Below, one piece after another: positions 1 through 8,212 of a DNA stretch of 64,000 nt (within the stretch, counting starts at the first letter, position 1; every line of letters starts with the position of its first letter). The DNA comes from G965205725 sp965205725 (GTDB lineage: Bacteria > Pseudomonadota > Gammaproteobacteria > Pseudomonadales > Halieaceae), in the NCBI GenBank assembly GCA_965205725.1, contig OZ242189.1, forward strand, positions 1,116,001 to 1,180,000, written 5' to 3'. The notes under the pieces are model-generated. The model was not told the DNA's origin. It made no database searches and saw nothing but the letters and a program-made list of their open reading frames with translations. A program made the position numbers and the translations under genes.

Positions 1-2
1 GG

Positions 3-710
3 GCGCTGCCTCCGAATGTGTTCTACGAACAAATCAATTATCAGGGCAATACCCTGCGCTGTAAATACGCAGTGGTTTCCGAGAATGATTTTGCCAAAGC
101 CAATAGTCCGGCTGCCTTTGAAAGCTATTTTTGGGGGCGATTCTGCCAACCCACTTGTATTGCCTGGCAGCGCAATGAGCAGGCTCGCGCACGAGCCGAG
201 ACAAACCTGTTGGCCGCAGTAAGAACTTTCCTAAGCCGCACACTGCCTGCCGTAGCGGATCAGGGAACAGTTGTCGACCTGTGGCGCGAAGCGCTGGCCC
301 TGAGTTACAACACTGAATTAAGAACCGAACGCGGTGGTCGCTCCCATGAACTGGTCACAGCCTCTCAAGACCACTTCGAAAAAGTCACCCATTACGCAAC
401 TGCAACTATTTCCGCATTACAGCTTTTAGAGCAGGAGCCGACACTGAATTATCGCGGCGATTATAGTTCAGCGCGACGCTCGCTTGCCCGACTGGCCTGG
501 CGCCTGCGAAGCATCACGGGAAAACCAAAATCAATCCTGCGCCTGGTTAAAGCCCTCTTCACGTTTGCAGGCGGTCTCGACTATATCGCCTGGAAACTGG
601 AACGTCACTCCGGCCAAACTATTGTAATCCCAACCCGAGTGAAAAAGGCGCCTCTCATTTTTGCCTGGGGATTTTTTTGGCAACTCTACCGACAGGGGGT
701 GTTTAAGTGA
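3..710 (+). CDS. Tam41-like nucleotidyltransferase, C-terminal part (partial at window edge)
   Basis: The frame is open to the left edge, so the start lies outside the window; a GTG at 18 is internal (the frame reads ALPPNVFYEQ). The visible 235 residues carry CKYAVVSENDF, a WGRFCQPTCIAW segment and ALSYNTELRTERGG. That order (KYGV, xGRLQKP, LSYxxDxR) resembles the middle and C-terminal parts of the Tam41/Mmp37 family, which makes CDP-diacylglycerol from phosphatidate and CTP. The catalytic N-terminal half would be off-window, so the assignment rests on weak motif resemblance. The stop overlaps the start of the next gene by 4 bases (GTGA), implying one operon with the glycosyltransferases. 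It may instead be an unrelated envelope protein of unknown function. Confidence 0.5.
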   Translation, partial: ALPPNVFYEQINYQGNTLRCKYAVVSENDFAKANSPAAFESYFWGRFCQPTCIAWQRNEQARARAETNLLAAVRTFLSRTLPAVADQGTVVDLWREALALSYNTELRTERGGRSHELVTASQDHFEKVTHYATATISALQLLEQEPTLNYRGDYSSARRSLARLAWRLRSITGKPKSILRLVKALFTFAGGLDYIAWKLERHSGQTIVIPTRVKKAPLIFAWGFFWQLYRQGVFK

Positions 711-1666
711 GCCTGCGAGTTGCTATGTGTATCTGCACCTACCACCGCCCTGAACCCCTGCGGCGCTTGCTACAATCGCTTCGGCACATCGAACATGCAG
801 GGCTGGCAGCCGATCAAATTGCCGTATTTGTCGTGGACAATGACCCACAAAGCGAGAACGCGGAGATCTGCGAACAAGCCGCTCAAAGCCTGGAATTCAA
901 ACTGCTGTATGTCCCTGAACCAGAGCCGGGCGTAACCTACGCACGCAATACAGCCGTTGCATCAGCACTCGATTGGGGTGCGGACTTCGTGTCCTTCATC
1001 GACGACGACGATATTCCGCGAAGTGGCTGGCTCGCTGAGCTATTACAGCAACAGGCACAAACCGGAGCCGACCTGATTTTCGGTAGCTGGCGTACTGCTG
1101 AGGATACTCCCGAGTGGGCGAGCCGCGCAGGCATCTTCCGCGACCCAACACGTAATAAGGCGCTGGGGGGCGGTTCAGGCAGATACGGTCTACCTGTATG
1201 CGCCTCTACCTGCAACGTCATGGTCAGCCGCAACATACTGGAGCAGTTGTCTGCTATCGGGCCGGTATTCGATCATCGTTTTAAATTCAGCGGCGGCGAA
1301 GACAAAGATTTCTTTATTCGTGCGCGTGAACTTGGCGCAATACTTACCAGTGCAGACAAGTCAATTATCAATCTTAGTTACGAAGCGGAACGCTACCGTG
1401 CCCGCGGTTTACTTCAGCGAGGGTTCAAATGTGGCTGCTCACAAGCGGGCATGGCTCGAGTCCATGGTTCCCGGCAGCGCGTAGCCAAAATGTTGGCAAA
1501 AGCAGTGATCAAAATACCCTTGGTGTTACTGACTCTACCCTTCACCTGTGTACACACACCGTGGCTGCTGAATCACCTTTACCGCCTGGGCAAGAGTTAC
1601 GGTGTGCTCTATGCAAGCCTTACCCGGCGCAGCTTCAATTACTATGCCAAGGGTGCGCATTCATAG
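707..1666 (+). CDS. Glycosyltransferase family 2
   Basis: Inverting GT-A glycosyltransferase predicted to move a sugar from a nucleotide-sugar donor to an envelope glycan or lipid on the cytoplasmic side. The N-terminus has the classical GT2 start (VAMCICTYHRPEPLRRLL), a donor-binding VVDND segment near residue 45 and an acidic metal-binding cluster SFIDDDDIP near residues 96-104. GGEDKDFFIRA near residue 205 is the usual ED motif of the catalytic base region. The C-terminal part has a hydrophobic stretch (IPLVLLTLPFTCV) that could associate with the membrane. It starts at GTG 707, overlapping the upstream stop by 4 bases. Donor and acceptor cannot be read from sequence. Confidence 0.85.
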   Translation: MSLRVAMCICTYHRPEPLRRLLQSLRHIEHAGLAADQIAVFVVDNDPQSENAEICEQAAQSLEFKLLYVPEPEPGVTYARNTAVASALDWGADFVSFIDDDDIPRSGWLAELLQQQAQTGADLIFGSWRTAEDTPEWASRAGIFRDPTRNKALGGGSGRYGLPVCASTCNVMVSRNILEQLSAIGPVFDHRFKFSGGEDKDFFIRARELGAILTSADKSIINLSYEAERYRARGLLQRGFKCGCSQAGMARVHGSRQRVAKMLAKAVIKIPLVLLTLPFTCVHTPWLLNHLYRLGKSYGVLYASLTRRSFNYYAKGAHS

Positions 1667-1721
1667 AAAAATTTTCGCTGATCCCTTATAGTCAGCACCT
1701 GCAAAGGACGCAAAACAGACC

Positions 1722-2669
1722 ATGAAACACGGCGTATTCATCCAGACAAACCACAAGCAAATCACTGGCGCTATCGTCGCCGAACACGCCTTGCGGCGCT
1801 ATTCAAACAACAACGACAAGTTCAGCGTTACCCTTATGGACACTCGTGATTACCCCATGTTTGCTGAGCGCGAAGGCCAGGATTACCTCCGTGATGGTGT
1901 TACCCGCAGCTGGCTAAATGACGATTTGCAGTCTTTTACTCCCACACGTTTTATGCCGCCAAAGTTGATGGGCTTTGAGGGCAGAGCTGTTGTTATCGAT
2001 CCGGACATTTTCGCCACCACAGATATATGGGAGCTACTCTGTCGCGACATGGGCGGGAAAGCCATAATGTGCCGCATGCGCTCTGGCCCCAAAGGTCTTG
2101 TTGACAGATGCTTTGCCAGCAGTGTGATGTTGCTGGACTGTGCCAAGCTGCAGCACTGGGACGCAGAATCAAAATTCAAGGCAATGTTCGAGCTGACTCA
2201 AGACTATCAACCCTGGATATGTTTAAAAGAAGAAGAGCGAGACAGCATTGAATATTTTGAACCCGAGTGGAACGACTTCGACAAATTCACCGAAGACACC
2301 AAAATGCTGCACACCACGCGACGTAAGACACAGCCCTGGAAGACTGGCCTGCCGACCGACTGGCGACCTGCGGAAAGGTTCCGTCTATTTCCACCCGCAG
2401 CATGGATCATGCGCGCCCGGCGTAAACTATTTGGAGAATATGCGTTTCTCGGCAACTACAGGGCGCACCCTGACAAAAACCAGGAGAATTTCTTTTTCGG
2501 CCTGCTGAAAGAGTGTTTGGAACAGGGAAAAATCAGCGAGCAATTTTTGCGCAATGAAATGGCACAAAACCATGTGCGCCACGATGCGTTCGAAGTGCTT
2601 GATGCGGTACCTCCAGTACCAGCGGCTCCGCTACACCCTTTATCCAGCTCGATTAGCGAGGCAGCTTAA
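1722..2669 (+). CDS. Putative GT8-like glycosyltransferase
   Basis: A 315-residue cytoplasmic protein without signal peptide. The N-terminus (MKHGVFIQTNHKQITGAIVAEHAL) and a VVIDPDIFAT segment with a D93-P-D95 (DXD) motif fit a retaining GT-A fold of the GT8/glycogenin type, in which DXD binds metal and nucleotide sugar. A later LHTTRRKTQPWKTG (around residue 195) resembles the C-terminal HxxGxxKPW motif of GT8 enzymes. I do not recognise a named family and specificity is unknown. It lies 55 bases after the GT2 gene on the same strand and converges with the ELM1 gene ending at 2708, so it is the last gene of the leftmost forward operon. Confidence 0.6.
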   Translation: MKHGVFIQTNHKQITGAIVAEHALRRYSNNNDKFSVTLMDTRDYPMFAEREGQDYLRDGVTRSWLNDDLQSFTPTRFMPPKLMGFEGRAVVIDPDIFATTDIWELLCRDMGGKAIMCRMRSGPKGLVDRCFASSVMLLDCAKLQHWDAESKFKAMFELTQDYQPWICLKEEERDSIEYFEPEWNDFDKFTEDTKMLHTTRRKTQPWKTGLPTDWRPAERFRLFPPAAWIMRARRKLFGEYAFLGNYRAHPDKNQENFFFGLLKECLEQGKISEQFLRNEMAQNHVRHDAFEVLDAVPPVPAAPLHPLSSSISEAA

Positions 2670-2707
2670 AAGAGGAATCGGCACAGGAAAAAGAGGCCGG
2701 AACGATC

Positions 2708-3769
2708 CTAGCAGGCTGAAAAAAGTTTCCGCACCCTTTGCGCCGAGGTATCCAGTTCAGCCTTACCAGCCAATAAATCTGTAGCGGGCAGCACAAGTTC
2801 CTGGCCCAACCAACTGGCCGCGCCTGTGTCGATCAGGTTCTGCTGAATTTTCCCCACGTCCCGCCGCATTCGCTGCGGTGCGAGGCGCCCTGCCAGCCGG
2901 TGGCTCAGCGGCTTGTATCCATAGTTGGACACACGCTTCCACCAGTGCGTATCCGTATCATCCATATTAAATATCTGCACGGGCTTACCTAAGGCAACAG
3001 CCTCACCAAGCATCGACATACTTTCGCCAGTGACCACGAATTGATCTGCCAATCCAAGAAATTCACGGTAGGGGTTTTCTCGCGCGGAAGCCGCATGGTC
3101 GTATACCAGCCGCGGCCCCGATAATTGATCGCACAACGCTGCCCAGGCTGCTTTCGGCGTGCGTGCGCTATTGCTCAGTAACAGGGAACCACCTGCCTCC
3201 TCGGATAGATGCCTCAGTTGTTTACCCAGCCGTTTACCCTTCTCGGCAGTAAACACAAATTTGCCACTGTCCCCACCCACCAACACGGTTATATACGGTC
3301 GCGGCAATCCGGCCAGTTGCCGCTGTAAATCAGGCGACAGAAGTGGTAACTCAGAGCTAATAAGGCTATTGAGCGGTAGTCTATTACACAAGACATTGGC
3401 CTGTTCAGGTAAAAAATACTGCGGTGTAGTAATAATCAGGTCATAGCTATCCAGCGGCGCCCAGGGCCGACCAATATGTACCAGGCGGGTACTGCCACCA
3501 CTTTGCTTCTTGACCCAGCGAGCCACAGGTTCACTGCGGCGACCTGCAGTAATTAACAGCTCTGGCCAGGGAGGCGATAGCTCAGAAGATTCTCCGCGTT
3601 TGATACCGAGGAGAGAACCGCCAAACAGGAGATGTGGGAACAACTCCCAGTTGCGTGCACGAATATGCTTTTCCTCACAAGGCCAATCCAGGGCCCCGGC
3701 GAGAGCGCGAATCTGAGTGTTATCGCCAGCTTTGCGGCCGAGCAGCAACCAAGTACGCGGCGGCGTCAT
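2708..3769 (-). CDS. Mitochondrial-fission ELM1 family protein (DUF1022), copy 1
   Basis: A 353-residue member of the bacterial ELM1/DUF1022 family, predicted to have a GT-B-like fold and act as a glycosyltransferase. Visible family signatures are an N-terminal LLLGRKAGDNTQIRALAGAL, KKQSGGSTRLVHIGRPW, DLIITTPQY, a VLVGGDSGKF loop, and the C-terminal donor-pocket-like ARENPYREFLGLADQFVVTG followed by ESMSMLGEAVALGKP. It begins one base after the stop of the sulfotransferase gene, so the two are co-transcribed. It is closer to copy 3 (9941-11002) than to copy 2 (4841-5947): copies 1 and 3 share the QSGG..R.VH.G.PWA and ITTPQY segments. Enzymatic activity is inferred only from fold. Confidence 0.82.
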   Translation of the reverse strand: MTPPRTWLLLGRKAGDNTQIRALAGALDWPCEEKHIRARNWELFPHLLFGGSLLGIKRGESSELSPPWPELLITAGRRSEPVARWVKKQSGGSTRLVHIGRPWAPLDSYDLIITTPQYFLPEQANVLCNRLPLNSLISSELPLLSPDLQRQLAGLPRPYITVLVGGDSGKFVFTAEKGKRLGKQLRHLSEEAGGSLLLSNSARTPKAAWAALCDQLSGPRLVYDHAASARENPYREFLGLADQFVVTGESMSMLGEAVALGKPVQIFNMDDTDTHWWKRVSNYGYKPLSHRLAGRLAPQRMRRDVGKIQQNLIDTGAASWLGQELVLPATDLLAGKAELDTSAQRVRKLFSAC

Positions 3770-3770
3770 T

Positions 3771-4739
3771 TCAATCTGTACTATAGGCGTAGACAGCGTT
3801 CAGTTGCTGGCGCAGCAGGTCATCAATATAGCGTACCTGCGCGTCTGCAAAATAGTCGCGATAGCCGCCCACCTTTGCGCGACGCACTTTGTAGCTGTCG
3901 GGATTGCTTTTATCGCCGGGGAGCATTCTTGCACCGGCGAGGCGAAATTTACCAGAGCGCTCCTGCTTGCGCATGTTTTCTACGGAACTCAAACTAACCG
4001 CGGCCTCTATGGCAGACTCATTCGCCTCAACGTCCATAAATTTAAGCATGTGACGCAAATAGTGCTCCGGCTCTCGACGCAGGTCCTCGTAGCGAACCAG
4101 GAAAAAGTTATCCAGCTTCTCTGACTCTTCGGCCCACAAGTTCAAATATTCACAGACTGCCTGAATACTTCCACCGCCGCCGCCAGTCACAAAATCGAAC
4201 AGGTCTGTATCTGTATCTTTAGGTGGATAGTTATTAATGGCAAACTTATTGGGTTTGAGCCGGTGCTTCCATTGAAAGAATTGCGATACAGCAACGTCTC
4301 GTGGGTCCCGCGCAACGAGAATCACGGGCTTGCCATAAAATGGCTCCTTGCTCTGCCAATCACCTGTGTAATCCTTAATGTAGTTATCATGGGTGAAAAA
4401 TATTCGCGGTACGCGCTTGTCCATATTGTGGAAATTATCGAAGCCCAACAGCGCGTTATCTGGCAGACCGTGCAATACCCGAAACAGATGCGACATCATC
4501 ACTCGCAACCAGGTGCGCCCACTCTTACCAAAGGACACCACTGCGATATCTGCACGCTGCAATAGCTGGTATTGATCTTTGCCGCGCAGCCGACGCTCTG
4601 CCGCGAGAACCTCAGCTTCATCGTGACCACGCAAACGCCAATGCAGTAATCGGCGAGACAGTTTACGCCTGGCAGCCTGGAAAAACTGGCGCAGCATTTG
4701 TGGCAGCATTTGTAAACGTTGATTAATGCTTTGCAACAT
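3771..4739 (-). CDS. Sulfotransferase (PAPS-dependent)
   Basis: A 322-residue cytosolic-type sulfotransferase that would move sulfate from PAPS to a hydroxyl of a sugar or lipid. The 5'-phosphosulfate loop SFGKSGRTWLR lies at residues 69-79 and the 3'-phosphate motif VARDPRDVAVSQFFQWK near the middle. RYEDLRREPEHYLRHMLKFM is the usual following segment. The final GYRDYF (about 30 residues from the C-terminus) matches the late KxGxxGxWK-type PAPS contact only loosely. It sits between two ELM1 genes on the same strand, 1 base from copy 1 and 101 bases from copy 2, which points to sulfation of a glycan or glycolipid made by this locus. The acceptor is unknown. Confidence 0.88.
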   Translation of the reverse strand: MLQSINQRLQMLPQMLRQFFQAARRKLSRRLLHWRLRGHDEAEVLAAERRLRGKDQYQLLQRADIAVVSFGKSGRTWLRVMMSHLFRVLHGLPDNALLGFDNFHNMDKRVPRIFFTHDNYIKDYTGDWQSKEPFYGKPVILVARDPRDVAVSQFFQWKHRLKPNKFAINNYPPKDTDTDLFDFVTGGGGGSIQAVCEYLNLWAEESEKLDNFFLVRYEDLRREPEHYLRHMLKFMDVEANESAIEAAVSLSSVENMRKQERSGKFRLAGARMLPGDKSNPDSYKVRRAKVGGYRDYFADAQVRYIDDLLRQQLNAVYAYSTD

Positions 4740-4840
4740 AAGCGAGAAAAAACTTGTCTCCAGAAGTTTGATTTAGCGGTTGTGAGCGGCGCAAAATCAT
4801 AGAGCAATTGCCGTTAATGCGCAGCCGGACATCGTGCCAA

Positions 4841-5947
4841 CTATGTACGCTCCAGCAGAGCCTGCACACGTCCCACAATGAGCGGAATATCGTTCGGTAA
4901 TTCAGCCTCCTGAGCTTGAAATTGCTCGCCGCTCCACACCGCCAGCCCACGCTCCACCAAAAGTCGATGAAAAGCACGAAAGTCTCTAGTCGACGACAGC
5001 AGCGTGAACACATCCACATAATAAACCAGTTGCGCTGCAACATGGCGCAGTCGGTCTTGCGCGGATTCCCGCCGCGGATTGAACAACCAGCGGGCCAGTG
5101 AGCGCCGCCACTGATCAAGGTGCCCCAGAAAACTATAGGGCAGAGAAAAAATGGCCAGCGGGCGTCGCAAATAAACGACCTCAACCATCATAGAAATGCT
5201 GTCACTGGTCACCACGAATCCGTCAGCCGAGCCCAACAGCGCCCGGTAAGGATTTTCTTTCGCCTCCGCGGACCACTCATACAACACTGCTTGTTCGGGT
5301 AGCTGCTGACGCAGGGTCTCAATCACCACCGGAGATGTGCGGCGGCTGGTCGTCAGATAGGGAGTACCACCCAACTCCTGTACGACCCGGTTGGCGGCTT
5401 GCACCAAATCTTCAGCCACCTGCCTGTTCATAATATAGGGGCTGGTCGCACCGCCGATCAAGAAGGCCACCAACGGCCGTGGCATCTCCTGCCACCGCTG
5501 CTGCCACAAGTCCGTATCAGCCTGCACCGCTGACTCATCAACGCGCATCAGCGGCAGGCTGATAGGCAGGCAATTTGGCATCGGCGGCATGTGCTTTTCC
5601 GCACTGCAAACAATCAAATCAAAGTCGGGCATGCGACCGGTGGGTTTGCCCACCAACAGAACTTTGCTATGACCACCAGACTGCTGTTTGACCCACAGGG
5701 ACACCATTGAGGGGCGCCGTCCCACTGTGAGAATCAGGTCTGGCCACGGCCCCTCCAGAGCGTCCGATTTTTCAATATCTATATGGTGTAGCGATGCACG
5801 AAAGCGCGGCTTACCCTGAATATATTCTGGCTTCATGTGCACATACTTGCGCTCACAGGGCCACGGCAGGGCTTCGGCAATGGTCTCTACTTGACCATTG
5901 TCTCCGCGTTTATCACTCATGATCATCCAGACAAGTGGTGGAGGCAT
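4841..5947 (-). CDS. ELM1 family protein (DUF1022), copy 2
   Basis: Second ELM1 paralogue, 368 residues. It opens with VWMIMSDKRGDNGQVETIAE, continues with KQQSGGHSKVLLVGKPTG and ends in the family motif AKENPYRALLGSADGFVVTS followed by DSISMMVEVVYLRRPLAIF. It is the most divergent of the three: the PWA and ITTPQY signatures of copies 1 and 3 are replaced by PTGRMPD and VCSAEKHM. It heads the reverse operon copy 2-sulfotransferase-copy 1 and is divergent from lptF, with about 85 bases between. A GT-B-like glycosyltransferase role is likely, probably with a donor or acceptor different from the other copies. Confidence 0.8.
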   Translation of the reverse strand: MPPPLVWMIMSDKRGDNGQVETIAEALPWPCERKYVHMKPEYIQGKPRFRASLHHIDIEKSDALEGPWPDLILTVGRRPSMVSLWVKQQSGGHSKVLLVGKPTGRMPDFDLIVCSAEKHMPPMPNCLPISLPLMRVDESAVQADTDLWQQRWQEMPRPLVAFLIGGATSPYIMNRQVAEDLVQAANRVVQELGGTPYLTTSRRTSPVVIETLRQQLPEQAVLYEWSAEAKENPYRALLGSADGFVVTSDSISMMVEVVYLRRPLAIFSLPYSFLGHLDQWRRSLARWLFNPRRESAQDRLRHVAAQLVYYVDVFTLLSSTRDFRAFHRLLVERGLAVWSGEQFQAQEAELPNDIPLIVGRVQALLERT

Positions 5948-6031
5948 GTACGAAAATCTGATCCCTTATAAACTGGAAAGAGTATGTGTCATAGCCGGGA
6001 AAATAACCAGACACCAGCAGGCTGGGGTACA

Positions 6032-7129
6032 ATGATGCCCCTTCTGGCAGGGTCTAAGTCCTTGATTATTGACCGGTATATTAGCTCCGAAATTTTCCGC
6101 CCCTTTGTTACCGGGCTGGGTCTGCTCGCGCTGGTTTTCGTCGGCTACTCTGCTACCTTGCAGCTCAATCTGGCCGCGCAGGGTCAGTTGGACCTGGCGA
6201 CTGCCTTGAAGCTGATTGGCCTGAACACCCTGATTACACTTGAGATACTGATGCCCTCTGCGCTCTTCTTTTCAGTACTGGCTGCGATAAGCCGCATGTA
6301 TCGGGACTCAGAAATAACGGTACTGTTTGCTGCTGGCGTGAGTCGAACCCGTATCCTCGAATCGGTTTTCAAGCTGTCCGTTTTAGTCGCCGTTGTAACT
6401 GGAATTATCTCGATTGAAGGTCGTCCCTGGGCCTACCGCGAAGTCTATCGACTGGAAGCGGAGGCGGTCGCTGAATTCGATCTCAAAAAAATGGCGACGG
6501 GAGAATTCGTCAATATGGGTAAGAGTGACTACATCTTTATCGCCGACGACATCGATTTAGCAAAAGGGCTGCACAAAAACGTCTTTCTACACAAGCAACA
6601 CCGCAAAAATAAACGCACGGAAATCATTGTCGCCAGGCGGGCCTCATTGCCAGCACTCAATCCCGGCGAATCACTGACAGCCGAGTTCTACGACGGCTAT
6701 CACTACCTGCTCGATCAGCGCGAATCTCAGGATGTCACCATGCGCTTCGGCCAGTTAACCATCAAACTTGAGAATGACGAGGCACATAGCAACTATCGAC
6801 GCAAAGCGGAAACCACTGGACAACTGCGCCTCTCCGGCCAACCCAAGGATATTGCCGAATTTCAATGGCGGCTTTCTACGCCGCTGGCAACGCTGCTGCT
6901 GGCATTAATCGCCGTACCTCTGGGAAAATCAGAGCCTCGAGAATCCAGATTCAGGAATTTCTTCGTCGCCATCGCCGCCTATGTCGGCTTGTTTGGTCTG
7001 GTCGGCGTGACAAGAGTCTTTATGGAACAAGGTCGCATCGGTGCATTTCCCGGACTGTGGAGCGCCTACGCAGTCATTTTTATAATTCTGTTGCTCATTT
7101 TATGCCAACCAAAGGCGCGGCCCAGATGA
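6032..7129 (+). CDS. lptF: LPS export permease LptF
   Basis: YjgP/YjgQ-family inner-membrane subunit of the LptB2FG ABC transporter that extracts LPS and passes it to the periplasmic bridge. An N-terminal membrane domain begins at SLIIDRYISSEIFRPFV, a periplasmic jellyroll follows (about residues 120-260), and a C-terminal helix pair contains RLSTPLATLLLALIAVPLG. The frame is open from ATG 5984. ATG 6032 or TTG 6062 (giving MIIDRYISSE, matching the family N-terminus) is more likely; I give ATG 6032. The stop overlaps lptG by 4 bases (ATGA). In many gammaproteobacteria lptFG lies next to pepA; here it is flanked by ELM1 and ABC-exporter genes. Confidence 0.93.
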   Translation: MMPLLAGSKSLIIDRYISSEIFRPFVTGLGLLALVFVGYSATLQLNLAAQGQLDLATALKLIGLNTLITLEILMPSALFFSVLAAISRMYRDSEITVLFAAGVSRTRILESVFKLSVLVAVVTGIISIEGRPWAYREVYRLEAEAVAEFDLKKMATGEFVNMGKSDYIFIADDIDLAKGLHKNVFLHKQHRKNKRTEIIVARRASLPALNPGESLTAEFYDGYHYLLDQRESQDVTMRFGQLTIKLENDEAHSNYRRKAETTGQLRLSGQPKDIAEFQWRLSTPLATLLLALIAVPLGKSEPRESRFRNFFVAIAAYVGLFGLVGVTRVFMEQGRIGAFPGLWSAYAVIFIILLLILCQPKARPR

Positions 7130-8199
7130 AAATACTTCATCGCTACATCGCTGTGAACCTGCTTCAGGGCTGGCTATTGGTATTACTGGTACTAGGCACT
7201 GTATTTGGTCTGATAGGGTTGATTGAGGAGCTGGACCGCACCCAGGGGAATTACGGCGTTAATGATGTCATGCAGTTTACAATGATGACGCTGCCAACAC
7301 AGCTTCTGGATTTATCCCCGGTCATAGCCCTTTTGGGTACTATCGTTGCTCTGGCCACGCTGGATAAAAACAACGAGCTAACGATTATCAGTTGCTCTGG
7401 AGTGCCGGTTTCCAGCCTGCTCGCTGCCATTGCCACGCCTGTGGTCGCACTAATGCTGAGTTTGTGGTTACTACTAGAATATGTGTCAGCGCCTTTATAC
7501 ATCCAGGCCCAACACATGAAATCCAGTGCGCGTAATGACAACCCGGAAGCCCTGCCCAGGGGGGGCGTCTGGTCCAAACAGAACAACCGCTTTATTCATT
7601 TAGAAATAATGCGTGGAGGCAAGCTACCCGGTAATATCAGTCTGTATCGTTTTAACGAGCAAGGGCAACTTATACTGATGCTCAAGGCAAAAACAGCTGA
7701 GGTTAGCGAAAACCGTAGCTGGCGGTTTAAAAAAGTCCGACAAAAACAACTGCTGGACAACGAATTGAAAAGCAGTAATTTGCCGGAAATATCAATCGAC
7801 AATCTGTGGTCTTCAAACGAGCTGCCGACTCTGGCTTTGCAAAGTGAGAGCATGAGCCTTACAGTTTTGTACGCCCACATCAACTACTTAAAAGACAATG
7901 CTCAAGCCTATATCGGCCGGGAAATGACTTTTTGGCAGCGACTCTGCCTGCCTATCACGGTTGCAGCCATGGTCTTGCTGGCAACGCCAATCAGCGCCAG
8001 TATTGGCTCACGGCGAAACCGTAATTTCGGAATCAATATGGCCATTGGCGCCCTGATCGGCATTTTCTTTTTTTTAGGTACGCAGATAATCTATGCCCTC
8101 GGGCAAATGCTACAGGCAAACCCCATTGTCACTGCCCTGCTACCTGCTGCCGCAGTTACACTTTGCAGCGGCTGGATGATTAGACGGATGCACTGGTAG
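7126..8199 (+). CDS. lptG: LPS export permease LptG
   Basis: Second membrane subunit of LptB2FG, 357 residues. The start is ATG 7126 (MKILHRYIAVNLLQG), which overlaps the lptF stop and matches the family N-terminus; the open frame upstream of it is only out-of-frame lptF sequence. There are membrane helices near residues 10-35, 55-80 and 95-115, a periplasmic jellyroll, and a final block FWQRLCLPITVAAMVLLATP followed by two more helices. It works with LptF, LptB (31743) and LptA (31186), all in this window. The ABC exporter gene follows after 13 bases, so it is probably in the same transcript. Confidence 0.93.
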   Translation: MKILHRYIAVNLLQGWLLVLLVLGTVFGLIGLIEELDRTQGNYGVNDVMQFTMMTLPTQLLDLSPVIALLGTIVALATLDKNNELTIISCSGVPVSSLLAAIATPVVALMLSLWLLLEYVSAPLYIQAQHMKSSARNDNPEALPRGGVWSKQNNRFIHLEIMRGGKLPGNISLYRFNEQGQLILMLKAKTAEVSENRSWRFKKVRQKQLLDNELKSSNLPEISIDNLWSSNELPTLALQSESMSLTVLYAHINYLKDNAQAYIGREMTFWQRLCLPITVAAMVLLATPISASIGSRRNRNFGINMAIGALIGIFFFLGTQIIYALGQMLQANPIVTALLPAAAVTLCSGWMIRRMHW

Positions 8200-8212
8200 G
8201 GAATTTCAATAC

